Shown here in pieces: positions 14,001 to 27,800 of a DNA stretch of 64,000 bases. Position numbers and translations under genes: made by a program. Under the pieces are notes generated by a model. The model searched no databases and was not told the origin of the DNA. It saw only the letters and a program-made list of their open reading frames with translations. Position 1 is the stretch's first letter. Every line of letters begins with the position of its first letter. Source of the stretch: Serilophus lunatus (lineage: Eukaryota > Chordata > Aves > Passeriformes > Eurylaimidae); the NCBI GenBank assembly GCA_013399895.1, contig VXBA01001116.1:1116117-1180116 (forward strand), given 5' to 3'.

Positions 14001-15159
14001 CCTGTAGCCAGTGAGAACCAGGGCCAAATTCACCCAACTGCACACTTTTGGGGCTACTTTCTTTATGGGGTTTCTGCTCCTGTTTCTGAATAGAATTGTC
14101 TTTGGCTGGAATGTCTAAAAGATGACTGCAAGAAGGAAAAGGATGGGACATTCAAATGTTATCAAAGTCCACCATGTCACTTGAGGAAGGCAACAATTCT
14201 ATTTCTCCAGAAATTCTTTCTTTGGAAGTACCATCAGAGAATTTGTAAGAGTGAAAGGCCAAAGAAATGTAAACTCTTAAGACCCTAGTAAAAAGAGGTT
14301 TTAAGCCTCTTTGAGGAGCTCTCTGCAACAGCACAGTTTGGGTCCACGCTGGAGACAAGGCAGATTACAGGCTGGGCCACTCCAGGGCCTCAGATGGTGG
14401 ACAAATGGCCCTGAGCAGATTCCAACTGCTCCTTCCATTGGGAAGAGAGGTGGAAAAAGCCTGATGACTGGCTCTGGTCTCAGCTTCAAGGGCAGAAATG
14501 AGATGAGAAAGGTTTCTCAGGTGAGGCTTTCACCATTCCAGGCATATTTTGTGTTATAACACAGGCAACAACTAAGCTGTTAGTACAGAACCAGTCACCA
14601 CTGGTGACTAATTTGCTCTATTTTTTCCATCCTGCTTCCCTGCTATCAATTCTGACAGGCTGTGGCCTTTAGTTAATCCTTTTGGTGCAATTAGATGGAT
14701 GACAAAGGCAGCATAATTCCTAAATAGCTAAGCCAGAGCTTGTCCAAGCTGCAGAATACATCCAGCTGTGCAGGATAACACGACTCTGGGAGCTGCTTTC
14801 CCAAGATGCAGGAAAGGACTGTGTGTCATAGCTGGAAAGTCACTTAAAAACTTGCTATTTGGGTTGGCTTTGCTGTATCTCAGTGGTGCCAAACCAAGCA
14901 GGTAAATGGTGCAGGTGAAAGGGTATCTTGCTACCTTAATAAGGCACAGGCAGCAACACACTGTCCACCTTCTTTATGCACCACCTCTCTAAATCCTTAC
15001 TCTGAATGCTGGGCAGTTGTTCTGGTTGTCATTACTCTGTGCACCTCTAACCTTGGTGTCAGTGTCAGTCCCATTTCAAAGACAATAAGTTGCTGGGGCC
15101 CTCTCTTCAGTATCATCTGACTGGTTTAGTTCCAAATTTTAATGCTGGACACTTTAAGA

Positions 15160-15280
15160 TTTTTTTTTTTTCACCTGTGATTTTTGAGTTGTGTATTTTT
15201 TTAATATTATTTTTTGGTTTTGCTGCAGGGTTTTCTTCTTGTTTCTTTTCTTTTTTATTTTTTTTTTTAATTTTTCCTCC
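15160..15280. repeat. T-rich low-complexity block
   Basis: A 120-bp stretch of T runs with scattered C and G, including T12 at 15160-15171. No gene was seen; the K-rich antisense frame is compositional. Confidence 0.85.
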
Positions 15281-18200
15281 CTTAACTGCCTTCTAGACTC
15301 AAGAAGGGTGGCAAGCCAGGTTTGAAAGGCCAAGAACACAGTGTGGGGCAGCGAGAATGAGTCATATCACAACCCTTGGCAGGCAGCTTTATCCACTTTA
15401 TCCATCAGTAATGTCCACAAGCTTATGCTGACCTGGCTACAAAACTTATTTCCACATTTTAATGGACTAACTTACAAAGTGATAGTGGAGAAAAAGATGT
15501 GTATTTTTCAGGAAAGAAATAAAATCCTAAGTCAGGGATCACATCTTAGATGTGTTTTGTCAGATAAACTCATTTATTGCCTAGGGGTCCCATACTGTTA
15601 ACAGGCTCTTGGGTTAATAATGCCATGTGCCATTCCACTTTATACAAACACAGAGTTGGGTTTTTGCTTTCCTGCAGTGTTACCAGGCACTTGAGCATAA
15701 CTCTCATGCTAAAATATCCTTACTCTTCCCATAGCAGTGGCATTTTGTTATCCTAACATGCTTACCTAGAACCCATAAATAATTTGTGTGATAACAATAA
15801 TTCCTACTTGCTATAATATCTACAGAAGTGTATTATTTATATACTTTTATACAGGTGTATTACTAAGAGGGAAAAGCATAAGGAAGAATTACACACATAC
15901 TTTTTTACACCTATGTTTCAACCAGCTACCTTTTTTGGGGGGGAAACAAAATCATAACTTTTATATCTCATCTGTAAGACTAGTAAAAGCTTTTCTTATT
16001 TGGCTCAAGCATTAATGTCGTGAGAAATAAAATACAAGGAAACAACTCCCATGTTCCTACCTCTAAACTGACAACATATTATACTCCCTACACACTCCTT
16101 CTAAGTTTTAAATGTTCAATTGGTAAGAGACATTCCAGGTAAACCTTAGTTAAGACTTTCAGTTTCCAAATAAAAGTATAGCTAAAAATATCTGTTTTAT
16201 AAGTGGCAGAGAAGAAATCTGTCTTTATAACAAAGACATTATAACACTGAGATAAAACATTTTTTAGCCAATTCCATCTACTCAACTTGAGCAACATGTT
16301 GAGAGGAATTGTTAAGGAGGCCATATTAACTTAAGTTTATGTTTCTTGGAGACCTTGGAGCACATAAAACCAGCGGGGAAATAACAAACTTCAGCTCCTA
16401 TAAATTATTGCCTTAAATAAATTTTAAGTGTGTTTTGTTTTGGTACAGATAAATTTCATAAAGACCGGGCCTCACAGAGCAGAACAGAACAAAAATCATG
16501 ACAATGTCTCTGCACTCCTTCTCCACAGAAGTAAATCTTCATGGGTGGCATTAGGGCTGACAAAATCAAAATATTACACAGAAACTGTGAGAACCTTTTC
16601 CAGTTCTTTAATTACCTTTAAATTATAAATATATATATATATATGGAATTAGTTTGTTATAACAAGTAAAGGCAAATTAATAATTAAAATTTATGTCTCA
16701 TGTGAATACCTTTGCTCCTGTAATAATATTTTACAACCCATATATTCGAGTACCTATCCCTTAAGGTCATATCCCATAAGAATATGCAGTCCTGAATGCC
16801 TTTAATGAAGACACCACGACATGCTCTGTGCTGACATTCCTGTCACCTGTTGTAGAAACAGGAAAGCAAGTTGTGTGGTTGTCAAAGAAGCAGTTCAATC
16901 AAAAGAAGAGACAGCAGAATGCATCATGGCATCATCTAAAGTGTCCTGAATGGCAACAAAACTGGGAAGAAATTTTAAGTGGAAAAGATAAAGGCAAAAA
17001 AATGGGAAGAAATGAGAGGCAACATCACTGAAAATGGAAGAATGTAGAAAGGTGGGCCAAAGGAGGGAATCAAAAGGAAAGGGGAAAAGCATGAGAATTG
17101 GGAAGATAAGAATTAGTGTAAGAGGTCAGATCAGCACTGCATTTATTCTTTTATGGTGTATTTTTGGCCAGTCCAGAAAGTCTATACACTTCTTGCTGTG
17201 GTTGGTGCTGGCTTGTTCTGAAGAAAAGGAAGTGGACTGTAAATAAAACTCACTATCACATAGAACTAGTTGGTGAATTATTTTCTTCTCTTTTTTATTC
17301 ATTATTTGATTCACCATTTTGTTTCGTTTGTTGAATGCGTTTTGCTGCAGTTTTTTGATTTGTTTTTTGATGTGTAAAAATAAACCCATGCATAGATTTC
17401 TATTGGCAGAGGGATGCACTCTTGAATGTAAAGGAGTGCTGCAGAATAAAAATGCCTTTCAGAGAAAAGCTAAAATTTTAAACAGACTTTGTGTTCTCAT
17501 GGCTGCCCTTTCTTGTATTTCTAAAACCTGAACAAACTGGAGTCATATGTAAAAGGCTCTGGCCCCCCTTAGGTGATTAACTTAGCAATTACTGTAATGG
17601 CTTAGTCAACTTTATTTTGCAGAGCAGCTACACACAGAAGAATGCTCTTATCTCTGAAGGGTACTCTGCCTCTCTGGATAATTGGTCAGTAAATAGCACC
17701 ATGAACAGATTAGGGAGATATACAAAGTGAGCACTGAAATGAGTCCTTCTCTCTCAGGGGTTACAGAGTCCTTCAAAAGAAAATCTTGACTTCAGAGAAG
17801 ATTATGAGACTCTAATTGCATGGATATGCTTAGGGCAGTGTTTTTTTGTTGTGGGAACTTAGGTGGCTTTACTTTAGTCCCATCTTTTCATTCATCCAAT
17901 TATTTAATTTATGAGTGTGACTTTTTCTGAAGTGTGACACTGCCATCCCCAAGGCACACAGAGATTTCTGGGGTGCAGGGCAGGAGGAAAACACATCTTG
18001 CTGAAATACAGTTTTCTCTTTTTTTATTTTTTTTTTTTTTTTAATCCACAAAAGTGAAATCAGAATAACTTCTGTATTCAGTCAAACTGCCAGAGGAAGA
18101 GGATATGGTCAAGTACCCTGGGATAGCAGAGCAGCCTGACCAAAGCCATGAAACCCACACGGGCTTCAGGAAAGAAAATTAAGTCTCAGAAGAGATAAAA

Positions 18201-20601
18201 TGCAGCTTTACATATTTTATAAATTTTTATCATTGATATTGTAATAAAATCAAAGAAGAAAAATACATAATCAGAGCGATTAGGCCAGAGGAAATGAGCT
18301 GAAAGGAACATTGTGAAAAATTGGGAGGTAAAACTGTCTTGCAGATGAGAAATTTTGCTGAGGTCCAAGTCAACTGTTGTGACCAATAAGGAGAGGACCA
18401 GAAGCTAGAGCTGACACTGACAGAGCTGTTGATGAGGCCAGCAACTCACTTCTAAGAAAAACTGAAATATTTAAGAGACAACACAGTTATTCCTATTGCA
18501 ATACTACAGAGGTTGGCAAGTGTTTAGTAAAACAAAGAAAACCAGTTTCCAGAAAGTGGACATTTGAAAGACAGAGCTCTGTGTTCTCAAAAGCAAAGAC
18601 CTGTCAACATAATTAGTAGAATAACACAATTTATGAAATACTGTTTGTTCTGGTTAACAAATGCTGAGTTTGGGAGACATTGGCAGGAGTTTTTGCAGGA
18701 ATGGATGGGCAGCAAACTGGGAAGCTGAGATCTGATGGTAGAGGTAGGACCTCATCTGTAGCTTTAATACAGCACCATGTTTTTCTACCCAGCAGCAAAA
18801 TAGCAAATATATGTAAGGAAAGTAATTTAACTACTAACAATCTGACTAAAAAACAAACAGGAACCTGGAAAAATTTTGGAAGGAAAGTTGTTGAGTAACA
18901 GAAATAAAGTACTAGGAAGAGGCATATAATGCAGCAGATACTTACCAAAGGGTGTCAAAATATTTTGATATCAGCTATACAATAAAAGTAAATTTATAAA
19001 GCCAGGGAAATATGATGTATCAATTGGTTGGAGCTAGGAAAGTGAGTTATATGGGAAAGTGTGTGAAAAAGACCAGTGAACTGTATCCAGTATAAATTTT
19101 CAGTCTCTAATATTTCCAATAATTTTACCGTATAAAGTAATTGTGGCTGTTGAATTAATAACATTTTCACATGGCACATCAAGCAAACCTGAAGGGTGGA
19201 GAGTGAATATTTAGAAAGTTTGAAGAAAGAAGTGTAAGAAAAGTATGGCGATGTTTAATACCGGATGGAGAATCTAGATTTATAAGGCCCAGTATGAAGA
19301 CTTATTGATATAAAACTTGTACTTTGTAATTGCAACTGACAGTGAGGGAGACAGACTGCTAAATGCTGTCCGTCAAAACAGACTATTGATCAGCATTGCA
19401 GCACATTTGGGAAGAACACAAATCTGAGCCAAGGTCTGAGGAACAAAGCATTGTTATCTGGAAAACAAAAATACTGAGGCCAATTGGAGACTTTATCCAG
19501 AATAAATCCTGGTTGAGTGCACTCGAGGAGTATGAACCTGGAGGAAAACCACTGCAGAGATGAATTGCTGACATTATCAGGTTACAATATCAAATTATAA
19601 TTGTAATCAGGAGGTTATACACTTCCAGAAGAATTTTGAAAATGCTAGCTGCCAGGATATGTTGTTATCCTATTAATGTTTTAAAGTGAACATCAAAGAA
19701 GAAAAAATGTTATCTGAAGCTAAAAAACAATGGTAGGAGAAGCACAAGACCGTACAATAAACAAGGAGAATTAGGATAGTGTCTTCTGTGTCAGAAAAAC
19801 AAGGTGCAAAACTATTTTGCAGCTAGGTGATCTGAAGCCCGACTTTTTTAAAAAATTAAACTAAGCCTACAGGACATTATGTGGTGTAAAGAATGGGGAA
19901 TATAAGAACAATTTCCTTCTCTGCCTCAGGAAATCCCTTTCACCTCTGTGCAAGTATTAACTACACAACATTCATCCACACCTTTTGTAATTCCAAGGCA
20001 TTCCCAGGCATGCAACCCAGGAGTAGTTTAGCTACACATCCCTTGGGTTTCAGCTGTGGAGAGAAATTCTAGACTCACTAATGTGATAGAAAAATACCTT
20101 TTGTATGAAGCTACTACACACATGTTCCTCAGTGTTCCCTGATCTCCAGCCCAGTTCCAGGTGCAGAACATTGCATGTGTTTATGCAGCACTGAGCAGGG
20201 AGAAGTGATGAAAATCAGAAGTAAAAGTGCCAAATCCCAAGCAGGTTTAGTCTCTTTGGTATGTGGTCTGTGTATTTCAGAGCCTGAAACAGCTGGAGGT
20301 ACAGAGCTCACAGTAGAGCTCAAACGTAAAGCTTTACCCAGCTTTCCTTGTAGGGATAAACTCTCAAGGTACGGGTGAGTTTAGGTAGGGAGAAAGGTCC
20401 GTCTTGAAGCTACTGTCAGATTTGACTCATTTAGCACGTGCTGAAGACTTAGTGATAACTTGTGATTTACACTGAACTGCTGACTATTTCACTGCTTTAA
20501 CCTCCTGAAAGGATAGAATTCAGAGACAAGAAGCTGCATTATGCAAAGGAAGTCAAAATGTATGTTTATTATGCATTGATATCCAATTTGAAATTTAACC
20601 T

Positions 20602-20614
20602 GGGGGGGGGGGGG
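20602..20614. repeat. G13 homopolymer
   Basis: Thirteen consecutive G in intron 2. Such runs are prone to sequencing and replication errors. Confidence 0.95.
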
Positions 20615-21713
20615 CAAATGTTCATCATCTCACCATAGTAGTATGTCTGCATTTTGATCTAACACATTAATTTGACCTTCATCTTGTGAGCTTCCTCAGA
20701 GGAAAACCAGCTCCCTGTTATCCCTTGTTTGACCTTGACAAGCCTGTTTTAATAGGTGCAGGGTACCTTTAACTTCTGTGACTTCCCTGTGAACTTCTAA
20801 AATGTGCAGCCTTCCTTAATAACCTGCTCTAACTTGGTAACTCATATTTACACAAGCACTCAGATAACACAATTTGCCAGCTGTTGAGAGAAAGAACCAA
20901 ACTTTAAAGAGAAAGAGAAGAAGACAATACTGCTGGATGCTTCAATTTTGCAAAATTAATTTTGGCCAACCAACACAGGAACACAGGAGTGTTTGTGCTG
21001 CCTGTCCTTACTGCATAAACCCCCTGTTTTTTCTTATACAGGATGACCCTCAATGAGTGAAGCTGGGACTGAAAAAACAGCTGCATTGTGCTGCAGACTC
21101 AAATCCTGCCACAGATATAAACTCTGGGATTCAAACATGAACCAAACAGGATTATGCAGAAGGCCAAGATAATATTTATTGTGAATTAAGGGTATGAGGA
21201 AAGGCACTTTTCTTTCAGGGTAAGTCACTCTTTTTTTTTTTAACCTTCCCCCTGATTTAAATTGCACAATTATGATCTCAGATGTACTGAGCCTTTTTAA
21301 ATAATACACAGCAATAAACTTCTATTCTGTGAAGAACTGTGTATGACAGACCTTTTAAAATGAAATCTATTCTACAATAAACTGAAGTGTTTCAACCCAT
21401 TGCAGTTGCTTATTACTTTAGGATGCATGCCTTTGCTCTTTGTCTTAAATCATGCTGTGCTTTACTGACTAATCTTTACAAGGTTGTGACTAAGTGCTAT
21501 TAAACAGTGCAACTTTCATTTATTTACACTCTTTAGGAGTAATAATAATTCAACAGAACTAGAAAAGAAAAGAGTTGGTCACCAGCAACATCAGAATTTA
21601 AAAAAACAGCATGGCAGCATAAAAAAAAATTAAAAATTAAGGATCAATAAGCACATTATTCTGTTTTCCTCAGCAATATGAAGATATTGGTATTTCCTCA
21701 CATGTTTCCTTAC

Positions 21714-21813
21714 CTTGAATATGAACAATTCTTTCATGCTCCAGACTTGAGTTGTCAGGGTGAGGTTCAGCCCAGCAGACAGAAATCAGCACCAGAAAAA
21801 GTAGAATCTTCAT
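21714..21813 (-). CDS. HAPLN1: HAPLN1 exon 2 coding part: start codon and signal peptide
   Basis: This segment encodes the first 33 residues of HAPLN1 and one base of codon 34. The ATG is at 21813-21811, preceded by ACAAAG, which puts a purine at -3. The signal peptide is MKILLFLVLISVCWA, with a hydrophobic core at residues 3-12 and likely cleavage after Ala15. The mature N-terminus starts EPHPDNSSLEHE and carries an NSS sequon at residue 21, where a glycosylation site is known in the family. The donor is CAAG followed by GTAAGG, with GT at 21713-21712. The reading frame is open upstream to about 21906, but an acceptor at 21842-21840 and the family's usual N-terminus argue for the start chosen here. 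The protein therefore enters the secretory pathway and acts outside the cell. Confidence 0.96.
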
Positions 21814-21839
21814 CTTTGTAGCCAAAAGAATCTTCTTCA
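21814..21839 (-). other. HAPLN1: HAPLN1 exon 2, 5' UTR part and splice acceptor
   Basis: These 26 untranslated bases lie between a splice acceptor (CCCTTACAG, AG ending at 21840) and the start codon. The stretch reads TGAAGAAGATTC and ends CTACAAAG immediately before the ATG. The acceptor implies at least one upstream untranslated exon, consistent with the known HAPLN1 gene structure. The length and boundary are inferred from the splice consensus. Confidence 0.82.
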
Positions 21840-24800
21840 CTGTAAGGGCATCACATAAGAAGAGGGCTTGTGAATTTTTGGAAACCTTTACAGTGTTGCA
21901 CTGCACAACTTGTTAGAGCAGTGATCTTATGAGGGTTTGTAAGGTATTTAACCCACTCAGCTGAGAAAGTTAAAACAGCTGCTAATTTTTCAGGCATGAA
22001 GGTTGGATCTTTTCATTGTGGTCTTTAATTAAATGAAACTGGCAATGCATATTTAACCCTGCCTATGCAGAAATGCAGGGTGAAAAAATAGGAGTGCTCA
22101 GAAAGGTAATCCCAAACCAAACTCCTTGAAAGACCATACATAAGCAATACCTGCGTTTGAAAAGAGGTTCTAGTGCACTTTTGCTTTTCCAAACCTACTC
22201 TAGACCTGGTCTGGATGTACAAATAAAACAACCAAAGCTCTATCACTGTATCTATATCCACTGCACGATGCAATGAGCTGGTGATAGATTTTCAAGATCA
22301 AAACAGTCTTCTTGTGGGTTTTGGCATTTCAATCAAGGCTGCAGTTTAACTTAGCAGTCAGGGTGGCAAGTTTGCTTGAGCTGAGCAGTAAAGACGACAA
22401 AACATTGATCAGCCTGACTAGAAAGATCCATTTTATTTCAGATCCACTTACCATTTTAATAGATGCCTAAACACACAATGAAATGTTTGAAACCATGCAC
22501 AAAGTAGGTTAGAGTTGTATTTGCTGCCACTGCAGTTGCCCTGATTGATTTTTCATTCATTTCTACCCAGAATGCTGACGCACTAACTTAGCGTGCCAGG
22601 TAGGGTCTCTGCAGTCAGCAGAGCTCAGCGCTGCAGGGAAAATCTCTGCCAGCCTCTGAGAAGTAATTAGGCAAATGAAGACCTGAAATAGAAAAGGAGG
22701 CATAAAATGCAAGAGGTTTTTACGCAGACAGTTCAGGCTGCTGTGTGTTTCATAGTTATAATTTTAATGGCTCTGATTTCTTGAAATAAAAGATAGCTGT
22801 TTCCCAACTTTGCCTTCCAAGAGACTAGAATTGTTTTCTTTTTACCCCTATCTTTTCAGTAGTGGCAGCATTATTAACATGTTTTCTCTCTAATGCAGAG
22901 AGGGGTTTTTTCGCCTCTTTTTCCCTATCAGAGATGGAAACACACAAAATTTGCAGAGTACTCAGTCAAAACCTGGGCCAAGGTATGAGTTTTGCAAACA
23001 GCCCCTGTCCCCAGATAGACACAAGCACTGGAGTTTTTCAAGTCTAAATCCAAATACTCTAATCTGAGCCAACCTTCATTATAGGCTGAAATGCAGAAAT
23101 CCCATTGCCATTTTTTCATATCAGAACATGCAAGTTACTTGCCTGCCCTTCCATTTCCTCAAAGCCAGTTTGGGTGGGAAATCAAAGCCAATTCAGCATC
23201 CCTTAATCCTTACTGTGCAGTGTCTAGAGGTAGGACAAGTGCTATCTGCACACTGTTTTCCAGGTGGTCCAAGCTCAGTAGCTCCAGCCTCTCCAGCCAC
23301 TCCCTCTTTCCTGGAAAGCCTGGGAGGCTGGTGACCTCCGTTTCAGGGAGCAAGGACAGATGTGGCTCCCTCTAGAGCACATCAGCCCGAGCCTGGACTG
23401 GCTGAGGGGTCACACAAGGGCAGCCTGGCTGCCTGGAGAAGAAGGGCACACTCATGTAAAACCACGCTGCTCTGCCCCTCACAAACCCCAGACCAGCCAC
23501 ACCACAGTATATCCTCCAAGAGTGAAAAATGCTTTAGGCTGGGGGTCTGGGTTGGTTTTTTGGTTTTGGGGGGGGTTTTTTTGCCTGTTGACTAATATCT
23601 GACAATTTTTTTCATTAATGGTGGGAGGTGAGGGTTATTGATTTAGAAACAGGTCTGTTTAATGATGAAGCTCTGGTTTTGGAGGCAACGTTTTTGGCAG
23701 TATTCCCACCTCAGTGTGCAGGTCCAGAATCTTCTGGGCCCAGCAAGCAGGGTGGAAGCCCACAGGGGCTCTGCAGACCTGTCCTGGGAGTGCCTTAACT
23801 GTTCATTATCACTGTCCCTCTGCCTTTTGCCACAGGCACGCTCTTTTCTGCGGCACTAGTGAAAAGAAACAGTCACATAACCAGGTGACATAACCTTTCT
23901 TGAGGACAGCATCCCTATCTCCACCAAAATCTGAGTGCACAGGAATTGAGGCTCTGTTGAGGAACAAGAAGCCTTTTCCTTTTTGTTACATGGATGGAGA
24001 ACTCACACCTCTCCCTTCCTCGTCAGTCTCCCTAATGTGAGGGGGGAAATTCCTCCCTGTACCAACATCAGGTGATGGCAGTCAGAACCAATAGTTTCAG
24101 GATGAGTGGGATGCACTGAGGGAGCAGGATACATCTTTTAGTGATATTTACCTGTAACTTCAGGCAAATGCTGTATCACTTTATGTGCATGTGACAGCAT
24201 CCCAGAAGCTGGATGAGAGGCAGGTCACTGATGACTTAGATATCTGCTTTTCCTTTTCCTTAATATCCTGGATGCAGCTGAACAGTTTTCATATGTCACG
24301 TGCCACAGAAATGGACAAAATCAGCTTTATACTTATAGATCAACATGTTTGATTCTGTGATTTTTTTGGAGGGATATACACAAGCTGGTGGTACTTTAGA
24401 TCTGTTCATAGGCAGATTTTATGCCGTGTGCAGCAGCAGCTGAGAAAATGTGTGTCTCAGACGTGAGGTGCAACCTTGTACCACTCTCCTCCTGGGATTC
24501 CCCGTGATGGGAGCTGAGGCATCGAGCCAAAGACACATTACCAGGCCAAGAATCTGACCCCTGGTGTTTTGTAGGTTATCCAAAAAGCAATTAGCCAGAG
24601 GAATTCACATCCTCAGCTCTAGCCAAAGCAACAGAAGTCAGACTCCATTTCTGCAGCAGCCTGGGAAGTCCTCAGGGGAGACATGATAGGTGTGGATGTT
24701 TTCATATTAAAATTAATAGAATCTTGGCTGGGAGTGTTTGGGTTGTTTTTTTTTTTTTAAATGGCAATGGTTAGTCATACTCAAGAAACTCAAGTGGTTT

Positions 24801-27800
24801 CAATTACTGCAGTTTATGAATCTGCTGTCTCTCTGGACAGGGACACAAAGAACCTGAGCAGTGGTTTTCAAATGGAGACCTTAAGGCTCAGGGAAGTGTT
24901 TAAGGTGACAATGCATTCAGTGTCCACTCTTCAACACAATTTGAAATTCTGACATTAGCCACCATTTTATCATACTTTCCCAGACATAATTATTATAGCA
25001 CTTGGAAACCTAAAAGCATTAATGTTGGTATTTTCATATCATAGTCTAAAAATTAACAGAATACCTTCAAGTAATTCAATTGCATTAGTGACAAATGTTT
25101 CTCTGAAAGTCAGAGCACTGAAAAATAGCTTTAAATACCAATGTCTATCTTTAATAAAATGACATATTTACTTCTGCAACTACTGTTTGGCTACAGAACA
25201 TGAGAGCTTCCACTGTGTGAGGACCAGATCCACCCAGCTCAATATTGTCTCTCTGGCAGTGGTTAAAAGCCTGGGGAATGCCTTTTTCCACAGGAGTTAT
25301 TTTTGTCCCATATTACAACGAGATGGTGTCTTATATCAAATTCTTGTTTCCCTGAGCAGAAAGACCTATGGAAAGCTGAACTCACAGTGGCAAAAGGGCA
25401 CACAGTGGTGGAAACAACCCCCAAGTCTATGGATTACTTGTACCCATGCACAAGTTTACTGTATAATGTAAGCCTTTACAGGCTCCCTCTCTGTGGGGCT
25501 CAGATCCATCTGGGAAATGGTGTCAAGCAGAGAGAAATTAATATTAATGAAACAAAATTTATATATTTTCAGGGAGGTGGTGTCAGCTGCAGTAATGAAT
25601 GGTCTCTCATCTCCAGGAAATAATGAGGAAGACCAGCTTGGGCAGTACTCACCCTCCTCATCAGCCTTTCCTAAAACTAGGAAGCTGGAGCAGAATAATT
25701 CAATTTAGCTGTTTAAAAGAGATTTCTGTTCTGTCCCAAGTCTCCTAAAGGTCATACTTTATATGTATTTATAGACACCTGGGGCTTGAGGGAAACTATA
25801 AGAACGGAATTCAGCTCCAGATTGTGCCTACCTGTTATTATGTCTGTGAAATGTTTACATTTCCTCCAGGACTCCAAACTATTGTTACAGACAGTTTATA
25901 TCTGACCAATGTGGTCAGTGGAAGGTAGGTCAGTGTTTAACAGATCTAAGATCCCTTTTGTCTGTTCACTTTTGTCTTTGAATGACCTTTTCCATCTCCT
26001 TCAAAGATCTTTTATTCTGCAGCAAACTTGAGACCTTGTGTTCAAAAAATCAAATAAAAATCCACTTTCTGCCATGATTGCCCTTATACTACCAACTCTG
26101 GCCTCACTTTTCACTCATTTTGCTAAGTTTTTCTTGGTGAAAAGGTTCCTCAGGAGTTAAAGCAAGGCAGATTCAGCAGACTGGTCCCCAGGCTAAATTG
26201 TTCCCACGACAGAAGTTTTGCTGATGCCATGGTAAAAAAGAAAGAACAATTGGTGGCACAAGAAGGATAGTTTACCTTCTGTACTAGAATGACTTAGATC
26301 TAGCTTTCCAAGGCCTCCTCCCATGCCACTTCATTACTTAAGGCAATTTGGAAATTTGTGAGACTTGGGGCCATCTGAAGTGCCAGACAGTGGGTGTCTG
26401 GAGAACAGGTTGTCGTAGTAGTTCTCTAACCACAGGCAGAACAGTTCAGTGCAAAAGCAGCATGACCATTCAAAGACATCTGGAACCCCCTGCAGTCTAT
26501 TAATTCCCTGGGAAGTATGCTGATAAATTGCTTGCAGAGGGAAAGAAAATATCTTTGAAGAATCTGCCTTGAGTTAGATATGAAATTTATTCCAGATACA
26601 TGGGGTAACAGTACTGGGGACTTTATTCATAGGATATAGCCAAGGCTTTAGGACTGGAGGCTAGAAAATTTGCCACTTAGGTTTAATACAACCTGGGGTA
26701 AAGCAAATCAGCTTTAAGGTTTGTCCTGGAAGGAATATTGATCAGTCAGTGCCTTGAGTAGTTTTCTTTCTTGGTTTTATTGAAGTTTTCAATTTGTTTG
26801 TTTGTTTGTTTTAATAATGAACTGTATAAATATGCATGTACTTCAGGGATTTGGATGTATTTGCTTGAAATGTGGCAGGGGGATGTTTTGTGATAACACA
26901 TAGCCTGATGCTTTATAAAGCAGACACACTTTTTTTTTTTGAATTTTTTTTTTCCAGTCTCTTCCTTTAGAGGTATTTGCTGCAATCTCCACATATCAGT
27001 GGTCTTCAAAGAATTTCTGTAATCCATCTTGAGAGCTGGGTCTCTAGCCAGCTTGTATAAAATTTTATAAAATGGCAAATTGTTCTTTTATTCTGACATC
27101 TTCTTCAGCCTTGAAAGTGCAAAGCCAGGAGGCCCCTGGAAGGCAGTAAGAAAACTTGATCTGTCTCCCTCATTTTTCCCTACCTTTTGGTCATATTTAC
27201 CAAACTGGCTTTCCATCAAGCCCTTGCCACTTCCTAGATCAACTGCCATCACCTTAAACCTCTTCTCCAAGGTGGTCGTCTGGTGTTAGCTGCATTTCCC
27301 AGTGCCCTGTGTAACTTCTGCATGGGTTCTCTCTCTGGAAAACTCTGCCAGGGTTTTTTCAGCTTCTCTAACCTTCACCCTTATTGATTCTTCCAGATCT
27401 ACCTGCTCTCTTTTGAATGCTTGGACTTCTACAGGGAGATAAATGTCTCAAATTCCTAGTACTCTCTCCCCCCTACCAAAGGGGAATGAAAACTGTATAC
27501 CTGTCTTTAGATAATTAAAAAAAAAAATCTCTTCTAAAATAAAATATAAAAGTAAATGTTTAGTCCAATGTAAGCACCATTTCTAGTAAGTCAGACAGAA
27601 TTTTTGATGTTTTAGTATGCAGAAGAAAGGCAAGGAATTTACTCAAAGCCCATCCAAGTGAGTGGATATTTTGGCATTTAACTGTTAGTATCAGACTGGG
27701 AGCATTGAGACGTTTGAACAGGGAGGCTCTAGAACTGTTACTTCACCCTGGTAGCATTCAAGTTATTGAACACCAAAGCTGCCTGGTCACTAAACTCTGC

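Larger units (their letters stand above)
11031..21713 (-). other. HAPLN1: HAPLN1 intron 2
   Basis: This 10,683-bp intron lies between the signal-peptide and Ig exons. It includes a T-rich block at 15160-15280, an AT dinucleotide tract at 16628-16644, a purine-rich stretch around 16.88-17.12 kb, a T-rich run at 18018-18042 and a G13 run at 20602-20614. The part from about 18.2 to 19.9 kb is also noticeably purine-rich on the plus strand and may be a decayed repeat that I cannot name. No second gene was recognised. Confidence 0.85.

Noticed and set aside
21814..21906. In-frame N-terminal extension upstream of the HAPLN1 start codon
   Set aside because: It would cross the splice acceptor at 21842-21840 and put about 31 residues before the signal peptide. 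The family begins at the ATG at 21813.
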